A DNA stretch of 64,000 nt from Oceanihabitans iliipiscarium (GTDB taxonomy: Bacteria > Bacteroidota > Bacteroidia > Flavobacteriales > Flavobacteriaceae): positions 1,302,001-1,366,000 of the forward strand of contig NZ_JBHUOV010000001.1 of assembly GCF_042686125.1 (NCBI RefSeq). Direction: 5' to 3'. Numbering within the stretch: the stretch's first letter is position 1; each line of letters starts with the position of its first letter. Below are positions 9,001-17,418 of the stretch, piece after piece. Position numbers and translations under genes: made by a program. Under the pieces are notes generated by a model. That model saw nothing but the letters and a program-made list of their open reading frames with translations. It did not search any database and was not told where the DNA came from.

Positions 9001-12000
9001 CATGTCCAGATACTAGCACCGAAATGGTGACCGTACTATCTACTGGTGATGCCTCATTTAATATGACCGCAACTTGTGATGGAGGAACAGCAACAATAAC
9101 TGGAACTACAGGAGGGACTTTTACTTTTAACCCTGTGCCAGGTGATGGGGCAGTTATAGATCCTACGACTGGAACGGTAACAGGCGGAACCGCAGGAACA
9201 ACTTATACAATAGAATATGCCACTACAGGTTCATGTGCAGCAGATAGCACAGAAACAGTAACAGTACTTGCTTCTGAAGATGCAACATTTAGTATGACCG
9301 CAACTTGTGATGGAGGAACAGCGACAATTACCGGTGATTTAGGTGGAACCTTTGCTTTTAATCCAGCGCCAGGCGATGGGGCTTCAATAGATACCGCAAC
9401 AGGAACGGTAACAGGCGGAACCTCAGGATCAAGTTATACAATAGAATATACAACCTCAGGCACTTGCCCAGAAACAACTACAGAGAATGTTACTGTGTTA
9501 TCCACAGATGACGCTTCATTTACAATGAATCCAACTTGTGATGGAGGAACAGCGACAATTACCGGTGATTTAGGCGGAACCTTTGCGTTTAATCCGGCAC
9601 CAGGAGATGGAGCTTCAATAGATACTGCAACAGGAACGGTAACAGGCGGAACTTCCGGAACAACTTATACAATAGAGTATACAACATTAGGCACTTGCCC
9701 AGAAACAACTACAGAGAATGTTACTGTGTTATCCACAGATGACGCTTCATTTAATATGACAGCAACTTGTGATGGAGGGACAGCAACAATAACTGGAACG
9801 ACAGGAGGAACCTTTACCTTTAATCCAGCGCCAGGTGATGGCGCAATGATAGATGGAGTAACAGGAACCATAACGGGAGGAACTTCCGGGGCAACCTACA
9901 CTATAGAATATATAACTTCTGGGACATGTTTTGCAAATAGTACAGAAAACGTAACAGTGTACCCTTCAGAAGATGCTTCTTTTTCAGTCCTTGAAAATTG
10001 TGATGGTGGTACAATGACTATTCTTGGAGATGTAGGTGGTACCTTTGCTTTTAATCCAGTACCAAGTGATGGTGCGTCAATAGACGTTGTCACTGGAGAA
10101 GTAACGGGAGGGGTTTCCGGAGTTACTTATGTTGTAGAATATACAACTGCTGGTCCTTGTGCTGTAGCTACAGCTCAAAATGTTACTGTATTAACAACTG
10201 ATGATGCATCATTTACTATGACCGCAACTTGTGATGGAGGAACAGCAACTATAACTGGAACAGTCGGCGGAACCTTTGCTTTTAATCCAGCACCAGGAGA
10301 TGGGGCTTCGATTGATATGGCTACAGGAACCGTGACAGGTGGAACATCTGGAGCAAGTTATACTATTGAGTATACGACCTCAGGAGTTTGTCCGTCAGTA
10401 TCAACACAAGGGTTAACTGTTTTAACAACTGATGATGCTTCATTTACTTTAGCCCCTACATGTGATGGAGGGACAGCAACAATAACCGGAACGGCAGGAG
10501 GAACCTTTACCTTTAGTCCAGCGCCAGGTGATGGCGCGATGATAGATGGAGTAACAGGAACCATAACGGGCGGAACTTCCGGGGCAACCTACACTATAGA
10601 ATATACAACTTCGGGGACATGTTTTGCAAATAGCACAGAAACCGTAACAGTATTTCCTTCAGAAGATGCTTCATTTACAATGGACCCTACATGTGATGGA
10701 GGAACAGCAACAATAACAGGAGATATAGGTGGAACCTTTGCTTTTAACCCAGTGCCTAGTGATGGAGCTTCAATAAATTCTACTACAGGATTGGTTACTG
10801 GAGGAGTCTCAGGTGAAACATATTCTGTTGAATATACAACTGCAGGTCCTTGTGCTGTAACTACAACTCAAAATGTTACTGTAATTATTACTGATGATGC
10901 TTCATTTACAATGGATCCTACATGTGATGGAGGAACCGCTACAATAACCGGAACAGTCGGCGGAACCTTTGCTTTTAATCCAGCACCTGGAGATGGGGCT
11001 TCGATTGATATGGCTACAGGAACCGTGACAGGTGGAACATCTGGAGCAAGTTATACTATTGAGTATACGACCTCTGGAGTTTGTCCATCAGTATCAACAC
11101 AAGGGTTAACTGTTTTAACAACTGATGATGCTTCATTTACTTTAGACCCTACATGTGATGGAGGGACAGCAACAATAACCGGAACGGCAGGAGGAACTTT
11201 TACCTTTAATCCAGTGCCAGGTGATGGCGCGATGATAGATGGTGCGACTGGGACAATAACCAACGGAACGTCTAATGTAACTTATACAGTAGAGTATACA
11301 ACTCCTGGAGTTTGTCCTGCTAGCAGTATAGAAATGGTTACAGTTTTTCCATCTGAAGATGCTTCATTTACAATGAATCCAGGATGTGGTGGTGGAACTG
11401 CTAATATCATTGGAGATATAGGAGGAACCTTTGCTTTTAACCCAGTACCTAGTGATGGCGCAATGATTGATCCAGTAACTGGAACTGTGACTAATGGAGG
11501 TTCGGGAGAAACTTATACTGTTGAATATACAACATCTGGACCATGTCCTGAAAGTACTACTGAAAATGTGTTTATCTTTTTTGAAGATGATGCCTCATTT
11601 ACGATGACGCCTAATTGCGATGGAGCAACAGCTACAGTTACAGGAACTTTTGGAGGTGTGTTTACGTTTGATATAGATCCTGCTGATGGATCAATAATTG
11701 ATAGTGTTACTGGTGAAGTTACTAATGCTACACCGGAAACCACTTACTCAATATTGTATACAACTGCTGGAACATGTATGGCTTCAAGCGTGGAAACTTT
11801 TACTGTATATCCATTACCTTTTGTTGATTTAGAAGATTATGTGTTATGTATAGATAATGATGGTAACACTGTTAATACACCAATTATAGAAACTGGATTG
11901 TCAACTATAGATTATAGTTTTGAGTGGACAGAAGTTAGTAACCCAGGTGTGGTTTTAGGAACGGATTCGACCTATGAGCCTACACAAGCAGGAACATATA

Positions 12001-12596
12001 GTGTTGTGGTTACTGATAATATAACAGGATGTTCAACTGTTTTAGGAGACCCTAATACAATATCTATTGTCACAAATAGTCTTCCACCTTCAGGATTGAT
12101 TGCGCAAGTAATTTCTGAAACTTTTGCTGATGTAAATGTCATTCAAGCTAGTGTGGATGATAATGGAGCAACATATGAGTTTAGTATTGATGGAGGTCCT
12201 TTTGAAGGTAATGGTACTAATTCATTTATATTTACAGATGTGATGCCAGGAGAGCATATTATAACTGTAAGAGATGCGAATGGTTGTGGTGATGATAGTA
12301 CTGTTGTTCTTGTTGTAGATTACCCCTTATTCTTTACACCAAACAATGATGGTTTTAATGATACATGGCAAGTTGTAGGGATTGATAACCAGTTGGATGC
12401 AAAAATATATATATTCGATAGATATGGTAAACTTTTAAAGCAACTTAGTCCAAATGGAGCAGGTTGGGATGGTACATTTAATGGCTATCCATTACCATCA
12501 AGTGATTATTGGTTTTCATTAGAATATAGAGAGCCAAATAATTTGACAGATAGTTCTAAAAAAGAATTTAAAGCACATTTCACCTTAAAGCGATAA
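6012..12596 (+). CDS. Giant repeat-containing surface protein with T9SS type B sorting domain
   Basis: A 2194-residue exported protein. Residues 1-18 form a signal peptide (cleavage likely after YA). Residues about 20-320 form an N-terminal domain with LPFEFCFFGVNYNQIVVGSNGVLSF, typical of flavobacterial gliding-associated surface proteins. Residues 321-1936 are 21 tandem repeats of about 77 residues, each beginning D(A/P)(S/T)F and carrying two cysteines (CDGG early, GxC late). Residues 1937-2105 hold two further domains of Ig-like appearance. Residues 2106-2194 are the C-terminal domain starting LFFTPNNDGFNDTW, a gliding-motility-associated (type B) T9SS sorting signal. The protein is presumably carried over the outer membrane by the T9SS and displayed or released; an adhesive role is an inference. 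It is transcribed alone, divergent from folE and ending at a bidirectional terminator. Confidence 0.93.
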   Translation: MKRLLTLASLLFINFIYAQGPGCPNVNAGPSQVDLDCNTLCTNLSATFLETGETTSYSVSSIPFNPPSNFNGLANQLFVSTDDIWSGIVNLPFEFCFFGVNYNQIVVGSNGVLSFDVSNANTGNEWAFTQSLPNNTNPTLAEANIFGAGHDIDPAASAGTHEIGWEVKGTAPCRTFVVSYFNVANFSCNALKNFQQMVLYEGTNTIEVYILDKPTCFTWNSGNAVIGIQNPAGTVAYTPPGRNTGNWSASVEAWRFTPNGLPNYAVTWYDGSGSVISNSPTVNVCPSADESFTVEVEYTNCDGSTFTDSDSVLVTVDDPTDPSFNMTATCDGGTATITGDGGGMFSFNPPPGDGAVIDPITGTVTGGTSGTTYSIQYSTPGNCDNSIETVTALSTGDASFTMTATCDGGTATITGDLGGTFSFNPAPGDGAVIDPTTGTVTGGTSGTTYTIEYATSGACADDSTETVTALSTGDASFTMTATCDGGTATITGDLGGTFSFNPAPGDGAVIDPTTGTVTGGTSGTTYTIEYATSGACADDSTETVTALSTGDASFNMTATCDGGTATITGDTGGAFTFNPVPGDGASIDPTTGTVTGGTSGTTYTIEYATTGSCAADSTETVTVLASEDATFNMTATCDGGTATITGDLGGTFAFNPAPGDGASIDTATGTVTGGTSGSSYTIEYTTSGTCPETTTENVTVLSTDDASFTMNPTCDGGTATITGTVGGTFAFNPAPGDGASIDTATGTVTGGISGSTYTIEYTTLGTCPDTSTEMVTVLSTGDASFNMTATCDGGTATITGTTGGAFTFNPVPGDGAVIDPTTGTVTGGTSGTTYTIEYATTGSCAADSTETVTVLASEDATFNMTATCDGGTATITGDLGGTFAFNPAPGDGASIDTATGTVTGGTSGSSYTIEYTTSGTCPETTTENVTVLSTDDASFTMNPTCDGGTATITGTVGGTFAFNPAPGDGASIDTATGTVTGGTSGTTYTIEYTTLGTCPDTSTEMVTVLSTGDASFNMTATCDGGTATITGTTGGTFTFNPVPGDGAVIDPTTGTVTGGTAGTTYTIEYATTGSCAADSTETVTVLASEDATFSMTATCDGGTATITGDLGGTFAFNPAPGDGASIDTATGTVTGGTSGSSYTIEYTTSGTCPETTTENVTVLSTDDASFTMNPTCDGGTATITGDLGGTFAFNPAPGDGASIDTATGTVTGGTSGTTYTIEYTTLGTCPETTTENVTVLSTDDASFNMTATCDGGTATITGTTGGTFTFNPAPGDGAMIDGVTGTITGGTSGATYTIEYITSGTCFANSTENVTVYPSEDASFSVLENCDGGTMTILGDVGGTFAFNPVPSDGASIDVVTGEVTGGVSGVTYVVEYTTAGPCAVATAQNVTVLTTDDASFTMTATCDGGTATITGTVGGTFAFNPAPGDGASIDMATGTVTGGTSGASYTIEYTTSGVCPSVSTQGLTVLTTDDASFTLAPTCDGGTATITGTAGGTFTFSPAPGDGAMIDGVTGTITGGTSGATYTIEYTTSGTCFANSTETVTVFPSEDASFTMDPTCDGGTATITGDIGGTFAFNPVPSDGASINSTTGLVTGGVSGETYSVEYTTAGPCAVTTTQNVTVIITDDASFTMDPTCDGGTATITGTVGGTFAFNPAPGDGASIDMATGTVTGGTSGASYTIEYTTSGVCPSVSTQGLTVLTTDDASFTLDPTCDGGTATITGTAGGTFTFNPVPGDGAMIDGATGTITNGTSNVTYTVEYTTPGVCPASSIEMVTVFPSEDASFTMNPGCGGGTANIIGDIGGTFAFNPVPSDGAMIDPVTGTVTNGGSGETYTVEYTTSGPCPESTTENVFIFFEDDASFTMTPNCDGATATVTGTFGGVFTFDIDPADGSIIDSVTGEVTNATPETTYSILYTTAGTCMASSVETFTVYPLPFVDLEDYVLCIDNDGNTVNTPIIETGLSTIDYSFEWTEVSNPGVVLGTDSTYEPTQAGTYSVVVTDNITGCSTVLGDPNTISIVTNSLPPSGLIAQVISETFADVNVIQASVDDNGATYEFSIDGGPFEGNGTNSFIFTDVMPGEHIITVRDANGCGDDSTVVLVVDYPLFFTPNNDGFNDTWQVVGIDNQLDAKIYIFDRYGKLLKQLSPNGAGWDGTFNGYPLPSSDYWFSLEYREPNNLTDSSKKEFKAHFTLKR
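6972..11819 (+). repeat. 21 tandem coding repeats of about 231 bp
   Basis: The central array of the surface protein has 21 units of about 77 codons. Units 2 and 3 encode identical protein and differ at DNA level by only seven silent changes. Units 4-5-6, 7-8-9 and 10-11-12 form a repeated three-unit block of about 693 bp, and units 14-15-16 resemble 17-18-19. Unit 1 and units 20-21 are the most divergent, as expected for arrays that grow internally. Confidence 0.95.
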
Positions 12597-12610
12597 TATA
12601 AAACCTATAT

Positions 12611-12643
12611 AAAAAAAGCCTGAACTTTGTTCAGGCTTTTTTT
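12611..12643 (+). terminator. Bidirectional intrinsic terminator
   Basis: A perfect 15-bp inverted repeat (AAAAAAAGCCTGAAC / GTTCAGGCTTTTTTT) with a 3-nt loop has A and T tracts on both sides. It can end transcription both of the giant surface protein gene (plus) and of the convergent outer-membrane protein gene (minus). Confidence 0.93.
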
Positions 12644-12662
12644 ATATTATGTCCAACTATTT

Positions 12663-14183
12663 TTATAAGTTAAAACTTAAGGACATAGTGATGTTGGAGT
12701 TTTTTACATCTAAATTTGCTGCATCAGTTAATCCTACTTGATATAATTGATAGTTCTGTTCTCTTTCAGAGTGATCATAAGTTAAATCTAATTTAATTTT
12801 CCCAAAACTGTAACCTAAACCTAATGAGTATCCAGTTAAATCACCAACAGTTTTCGAATCCTTATAAGGACTTTCTTCCATTCTATAACCACCTCTTAGG
12901 CTAAACTGTCTAATTTTATATTCACCGCCTATTTTATAGGTTGCTGCTGTAGTCAGGTTGTTATTGATGATATTATTTTGGCTAGAAAGATAATTGTCTG
13001 AAGTTGGTTTAAATTTAATATTACTATAATCTTTTAAAGAGTAGTCAAAACTAATCAAACCATAATTTCCGAAGATGTAAGCTAAACTTCCGGTTAATTT
13101 TCCTGGGGTTTGAAGTTTATATCGAGGAAATATATTTATAACTTGAGGATTTATGACTTGGGTAATCATCGTTCCAGAATCATCTCTTGTTGTTGCGATG
13201 TTTTGAGTGGTTTCCTCTTCTATGGTATACCATGTTGGAGTGTCATAAGCTAGACCTATTCTAAATTGTTCTGTAACTTTAAAAATACCTCCTAGCTGTA
13301 TTGAAATTCCTGAGCCAATAGTAGATAAGTTATTTTCAAAACCAACTTCATTTATTAATGAGCCTTCATTATTATTACTCTCATATAAATAGGTTGAACG
13401 CTCATAATTGATAAAATGTGTGTTTAAATTTAAACCAAGAAACAAGTTGTCTCCATATTGTGTAGAAGCATTTATAGTGAATTTGCCATTATATCCTGTA
13501 GCAGAGTAGTTATATTCTTGATTGTACGTTCCATCAGCGATGTTAGACGTATAAACTGTATTTGCATCTTCATTTGTTTCTGGTTCTAATATATATGATT
13601 CATAACCTAAAAATGCTTGTTGGTTTCCATAGCCAAAGGCAGTTCCTATATCAATATAAGCGTCTGCATAAGACTCGCCTTCAAAAGCAGAAATCTCGTC
13701 TAATCTAATTCCATTCGCATAATTTAAAAAATAACTATCTATCGAGTTTCTGGTATTTGTTCCATAAGCAAACCAGTCATTATCATAATCCTCAACCTTA
13801 TTATAGGTAATCCCTAAGGTGAATTTTTTCCAACTTGATTCCTCATTCCTGTTTTTAAATATAAAGGCAGCTCCAATTTGATTTAAGTCTACGTTAGAGT
13901 TTGAAGAATCATCTGATCCATTAAAATAATTAGTGTCACTTTTACTATTTAAATTAGACAAGGACAATGAGATATGACTTGAGTTAAAAATGGAAGAACC
14001 AGCTGGATTTATACTAACCGCACTCATATCTCCTCCAAGAGCTCCAAAGGCTCCACTTAAAGCTTTGTATCTAGCGGTTCCGTGAATATCATCTTTAGAA
14101 TATCGTAGCGCATCAGTAATATCCTGCGCTTGTGTTAAAGACATAGATAGAATACCTATGCAAATTAAGATTCCTTTTTTCAT
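12663..14183 (-). CDS. Outer membrane protein, OMPP1/FadL/TodX type
   Basis: A predicted outer-membrane beta-barrel of the FadL transporter superfamily, which passes hydrophobic compounds across the outer membrane. Evidence: a signal peptide ending SLTQAQ, then the N-terminal signature typical of the Bacteroidota branch, ARYKALSGAFGALGGDMSA followed by SINPAGSSIF. Alternating amphipathic strands follow to a C-terminus ending MSLSFNL, a terminal barrel strand with aromatic penultimate pattern. The substrate is not predictable. It lies downstream of, and on the same strand as, the lipoprotein at 14286; a terminator-like hairpin at 14205-14253 separates them, so the two may be transcribed independently. 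Confidence 0.85.
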   Translation of the reverse strand: MKKGILICIGILSMSLTQAQDITDALRYSKDDIHGTARYKALSGAFGALGGDMSAVSINPAGSSIFNSSHISLSLSNLNSKSDTNYFNGSDDSSNSNVDLNQIGAAFIFKNRNEESSWKKFTLGITYNKVEDYDNDWFAYGTNTRNSIDSYFLNYANGIRLDEISAFEGESYADAYIDIGTAFGYGNQQAFLGYESYILEPETNEDANTVYTSNIADGTYNQEYNYSATGYNGKFTINASTQYGDNLFLGLNLNTHFINYERSTYLYESNNNEGSLINEVGFENNLSTIGSGISIQLGGIFKVTEQFRIGLAYDTPTWYTIEEETTQNIATTRDDSGTMITQVINPQVINIFPRYKLQTPGKLTGSLAYIFGNYGLISFDYSLKDYSNIKFKPTSDNYLSSQNNIINNNLTTAATYKIGGEYKIRQFSLRGGYRMEESPYKDSKTVGDLTGYSLGLGYSFGKIKLDLTYDHSEREQNYQLYQVGLTDAANLDVKNSNITMSLSFNL

Positions 14184-14204
14184 ATTTAATTTTAATTAAT
14201 AATA

Positions 14205-14253
14205 AATAAAACGAGCTAACACCTAAAGAAATATAGTTTGGTTGTTAGCTCGT
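14205..14253 (-). terminator. Probable terminator after the Gly/Tyr-rich lipoprotein gene
   Basis: A 10-bp perfect stem (ACGAGCTAAC / GTTAGCTCGT) with a 23-nt loop is followed on the minus strand by a T-rich run. It sits between the lipoprotein stop codon and the outer-membrane protein start codon. The large loop lowers confidence. Confidence 0.6.
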
Positions 14254-14285
14254 ATTTATAATCGTTTTTTTTTTTATTTTATTTA

Positions 14286-15269
14286 TTACCTTCTTCCTCT
14301 TCTACTAGATGAACTAGCTCTTGGTGTGCTAGAAGGTCTTGAGCTTGTGTTGCTTCTAACTGTTCTTGGCTTAGTTGTATTAGTTCTAGGTCTTGGAGTA
14401 GATGTATTTACTCTTGGTCTAGGAGTAGACGTATTAGTTCTTGGTCTTGGAGTAGAAGTTGTATTTGATCTTGGCTTCACTTTTGGTTTAGAAGTCTCTG
14501 AATTATTAGTTCTAGGTCTAGGTTGCTGAGTAGTGACGTTTGAGTTTCCTCTTCTAGGTTGAATATTTGGTCTTGTACTTGAGCTATTGCCACGAGTAAT
14601 TAAATTCGTATTGCTTCTTCTTCCCAAAGTATTCATTCGACCTAGACTTGTTCCTCGCCTAGAATTGTGATAAGCAACTCTATTTCTTCCGTAGTAGGGA
14701 TTATTGTAATACCCATTGTGGTAAGGATAGCCATAATAACCACCATAACCATAAAATCCGCCATAGCCATAATAATTACCGTAACCATAATATGGAGAAC
14801 CCCAGAATGGATCATAAAAACCATAACCCCAACCAGTATTCCAGAAAGGTGAATAACCCCAGCCTATCCTGTAAGGTCTGTACATCCAATTGTTATAAGC
14901 AAAACCACCACCATAAACATTAATTGTCACATCATTATTTTCTTGTCCCCAACCAGCATAAGATTCTTGTTCAACAGTATCTTGTTCAACATATTGACCC
15001 TCATAGGAGTCTATATCAGTAAAAATTTCGCTTTCTTGAGTAATGTAATCGTACTCGGTAGATTTTTCTTTGAAATAATTTTTGTAATATGAATTACTAT
15101 TATTTTGAACTTCTCCTACTTGCTGTTCAACAGGTTCTTCTGAAGCACCGTAAATTCCATCATTATCATCACCAGCATATTGGTATGAGCCACATGAAGA
15201 TAGAACAAATACAATTGTAGTTAGCGCTAAAAATGGCATTTGTGCTTTTAAGTGTGTTTTTAATTGCAT
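14286..15269 (-). CDS. Gly/Tyr-rich and Arg/Pro-rich lipoprotein, function unknown
   Basis: I do not recognise a characterised family. Visible parts, in order: a lipoprotein signal (lipobox LSSC near residue 26), an acidic segment rich in Asp and Glu, a Gly/Tyr/Trp-rich stretch of about 70 residues (YGYGGFYGYGGYYGYPYHNGY is representative), then a basic tail of tandem TSTPRPRTN-type units ending SSSRRGRR. Such charge separation resembles surface-bound or polysaccharide-binding low-complexity proteins, but that is inference. Similar lipoproteins occur in other Flavobacteriaceae. The start is an ATG with a plain lipobox at normal distance. A sigma-54-like sequence lies upstream at 15343-15360 on the same strand. 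Confidence 0.75.
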   Translation of the reverse strand: MQLKTHLKAQMPFLALTTIVFVLSSCGSYQYAGDDNDGIYGASEEPVEQQVGEVQNNSNSYYKNYFKEKSTEYDYITQESEIFTDIDSYEGQYVEQDTVEQESYAGWGQENNDVTINVYGGGFAYNNWMYRPYRIGWGYSPFWNTGWGYGFYDPFWGSPYYGYGNYYGYGGFYGYGGYYGYPYHNGYYNNPYYGRNRVAYHNSRRGTSLGRMNTLGRRSNTNLITRGNSSSTRPNIQPRRGNSNVTTQQPRPRTNNSETSKPKVKPRSNTTSTPRPRTNTSTPRPRVNTSTPRPRTNTTKPRTVRSNTSSRPSSTPRASSSSRRGRR

Positions 15270-15342
15270 ATCTCTTAAGATTTAATTGTTGAACAATACA
15301 AAAATAGTTAGTTTTGCTGAACTATTTTATTATTTAACATAG

Positions 15343-15360
15343 TCACAATATTTGTGCCAA
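15343..15360 (-). promoter_or_regulatory. Sigma-54-like -24/-12 element upstream of the lipoprotein gene
   Basis: On the minus strand TTGGCACAAATATTGTGA matches the sigma-54 consensus (TTGGCAC then N5 then TTG) with GG and the downstream G correctly spaced; the -12 C is replaced by T. The predicted start site is about 60 bases before the lipoprotein ATG. It overlaps the region just before proS on the other strand. Confidence 0.35.
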
Positions 15361-15370
15361 AACACTGTGT

Positions 15371-16849
15371 ATGAGCAAAAAACTTACAAGTAGAGAAGAA
15401 GATTACTCTAAATGGTATAACGAACTAGTTGTAAAAGCAGATTTAGCCGAGAACTCAGCGGTTAGAGGTTGTATGGTTATCAAGCCTTATGGATATGCAA
15501 TTTGGGAAAAAATGCAAGCCGAATTAGATAAAATGTTTAAAGAGACAGGTCATCAAAACGCGTATTTTCCTCTTTTTGTACCGAAGAGCTTGTTTGAAGC
15601 TGAAGAAAAAAATGCAGAAGGCTTTGCTAAAGAATGTGCTGTAGTTACTCATTACAGATTACAAAACGATCCTGACAATGAAGGCAAACTTCGTGTAGAT
15701 CCTGAAGCTAAATTAGAAGAAGAGCTAGTTGTTAGACCAACAAGTGAAGCGATTATTTGGAATACATATAAAGGTTGGATTCAATCTTATAGAGATTTAC
15801 CATTATTGATTAATCAATGGGCCAATGTTGTTCGTTGGGAAATGCGAACACGTTTATTTTTGAGAACTGCAGAATTTTTATGGCAAGAAGGTCATACTGC
15901 TCATGCCACTAAAGATGAAGCTTTAAAAGAAGCGGAATTAATGAATAACGTATATGCTACGTTTGCTGAAAATTTCATGGCTATTCCTGTGGTAAAAGGT
16001 GTTAAAACAGAAAGTGAACGCTTTGCTGGAGCTGATGAAACCTATTGTATTGAAGCTTTGATGCAAGATGGAAAAGCATTACAAGCTGGAACGTCTCATT
16101 TTCTTGGTCAGAACTTTGCTAAAGCGTTTGATGTAAAATTCACCTCAAAAGAAGGAAAACAAGATTATGTTTGGGCAACATCTTGGGGTGTTTCTACACG
16201 TTTAATGGGTGCTTTAATCATGACTCATAGTGATGATCAGGGATTAGTTCTACCTCCAAGTTTAGCGCCAAATCAAGTTGTTATCGTGCCAATTTATAAA
16301 ACTGATGAGCAATTCGAGGCGATAAATAAGGTTGTTAATTTAATAAAAACAGACTTACAAGCTAAAGGGATTTCTGTAAAATATGATGATAGAGATACAT
16401 TCAGGCCTGGAGCAAAATTCGCGCAACATGAATTGCAAGGTGTACCATTGCGTATCGCTATAGGTCCTAAAGATTTAGAAAATGGAACTGTAGAAATAGC
16501 TAGAAGAGATACTAAAACGAAAGCGATAGTTGCTATAGATAATTTAACATCTACTGTAGAAAATCTTTTAGAAGAAATACAAAAAAGCCTCTATCAGAAA
16601 GCATTAGATTATAGGGATTCTCATATCACTAGGGTTGATGATTTTGAAGAATTTAAAAATGTTTTAGAAAATAAAGGTGGTTTTATTTCTGCTCATTGGG
16701 ATGGTACAATTGAAACAGAAGATAAAATTAAAGAATTGACTAAAGCTACGATTCGTTGCATACCTATGGATACAAAAGACGAAGAAGGGAAATGTGTGCT
16801 TACAGGAAACCTTTCAAAACGTAGAGTATTGTTTGCAAAAGCGTATTAA
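15371..16849 (+). CDS. proS: Proline--tRNA ligase (short, archaeal/eukaryotic-type)
   Basis: ProS charges tRNA-Pro with proline. The 492-residue enzyme lacks the large editing insertion of the longer bacterial type and belongs to the short ProS group common in Bacteroidota. Class II motifs are visible: RPTSEAIIW, NQWANVVRWEMRTRLFLRTAEFLWQEGHTAH (motif 2), and WGVSTRLMGALIMTHSDD (motif 3, with the ATP-binding Arg), followed by the anticodon-binding domain (QVVIVPIYKTDEQ) and a C-terminal segment ending KRRVLFAKAY with a terminal Tyr, as in this group. It is monocistronic, divergent from the lipoprotein. Confidence 0.97.
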   Translation: MSKKLTSREEDYSKWYNELVVKADLAENSAVRGCMVIKPYGYAIWEKMQAELDKMFKETGHQNAYFPLFVPKSLFEAEEKNAEGFAKECAVVTHYRLQNDPDNEGKLRVDPEAKLEEELVVRPTSEAIIWNTYKGWIQSYRDLPLLINQWANVVRWEMRTRLFLRTAEFLWQEGHTAHATKDEALKEAELMNNVYATFAENFMAIPVVKGVKTESERFAGADETYCIEALMQDGKALQAGTSHFLGQNFAKAFDVKFTSKEGKQDYVWATSWGVSTRLMGALIMTHSDDQGLVLPPSLAPNQVVIVPIYKTDEQFEAINKVVNLIKTDLQAKGISVKYDDRDTFRPGAKFAQHELQGVPLRIAIGPKDLENGTVEIARRDTKTKAIVAIDNLTSTVENLLEEIQKSLYQKALDYRDSHITRVDDFEEFKNVLENKGGFISAHWDGTIETEDKIKELTKATIRCIPMDTKDEEGKCVLTGNLSKRRVLFAKAY

Positions 16850-16882
16850 TTAAAATTATTTTTAAAAAATATACTTAAGGTA

Positions 16883-16912
16883 TTGCAACATTTAAAAATA
16901 GTTGTATTTTTG
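16883..16912 (+). promoter_or_regulatory. Promoter of tRNA-Glu
   Basis: A TTG (-33) at 16883-16885 and a TATTTTTG (-7) at 16905-16912 are separated by 19 bases, an exact match to the TTG-N17-19-TAnnTTTG promoter pattern of Bacteroidota. It lies about 90 bases before tRNA-Glu. Confidence 0.65.
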
Positions 16913-17001
16913 CATCCGCAATGGAAACATTGAATGTTATTTGAAAAGTATTGTAAGTTATAATGATAACCTATATATTTGCAATCTCAAAAAACTAAAA
17001 T

Positions 17002-17073
17002 GGCCCGTTCGTCTATCGGCTAGGACGCCAGGTTTTCATCCTGGTAAGAGGGGTTCGATTCCCCTACGGGCTA
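17002..17073 (+). tRNA. tRNA-Glu (anticodon TTC)
   Basis: The full cloverleaf is seen: acceptor GGCCCGT pairing with ACGGGCT (one G-U), an anticodon stem CCAGG/CCTGG with loop TTTTCAT and anticodon TTC at 17035-17037, and a T arm GGGG TTCGATT CCCC. Discriminator base A; CCA is not encoded. rpsT follows closely. Confidence 0.97.
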
Positions 17074-17099
17074 CAATTTTTTAATAAAAAAAAGAACAA

Positions 17100-17351
17100 A
17101 TGGCAAATCATAAGTCAGCGTTAAAAAGAATTAGAAGTAACGAATCTAAAAGATTAAGAAACAGATATCAGCATAAAACGACTCGTAATGCGATTAAGAA
17201 ATTACGTGAGTTAACTGATAAGAAAGAAGCAGAGGCTTTATTTCCTTCTGTAGTTTCTATGTTAGATCGTTTAGCTAAAAAAAATGTAATACATGCTAAC
17301 AAAGCTGCTAACCTTAAATCTGGTTTAGCTAAGCATGTTGCTGCACTATAA
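17100..17351 (+). CDS. rpsT: 30S ribosomal protein S20
   Basis: S20 is a primary 16S rRNA binding protein of the small subunit. The 83-residue product starts MANHKSALKRIRSNESKRLRNRYQ and is lysine/arginine-rich throughout, with the C-terminal ANKAANLKSGLAKHVAAL typical of the family. It follows tRNA-Glu by 26 bases, so both may be carried on one transcript. A terminator follows at 17379-17406. Confidence 0.97.
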   Translation: MANHKSALKRIRSNESKRLRNRYQHKTTRNAIKKLRELTDKKEAEALFPSVVSMLDRLAKKNVIHANKAANLKSGLAKHVAAL

Positions 17352-17378
17352 GCTATAATTCTTTATCTTTATACAACT

Positions 17379-17406
17379 AAGCTTCTCCATTGGAGGGGCT
17401 TTTTTT
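17379..17406 (+). terminator. Terminator of rpsT
   Basis: A 10-bp stem including two G-U pairs (AAGCTTCTCC / GGAGGGGCTT) with a 3-nt loop runs into a T tract. Confidence 0.85.
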
Positions 17407-17418
17407 GTTTTCTTTATG

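Noticed and set aside
6948..11743. Several minus-strand open frames of 60-160 codons inside the repeat array, with repeated Pro/Val-rich translations
   Set aside because: They recur with the 231-bp period and are mirror frames of the surface-protein repeats, without signal, start context or independent codon pattern.
16902..17084. 60-codon open frame covering tRNA-Glu
   Set aside because: It reads through the tRNA and its promoter box; the RNA gene explains the sequence.
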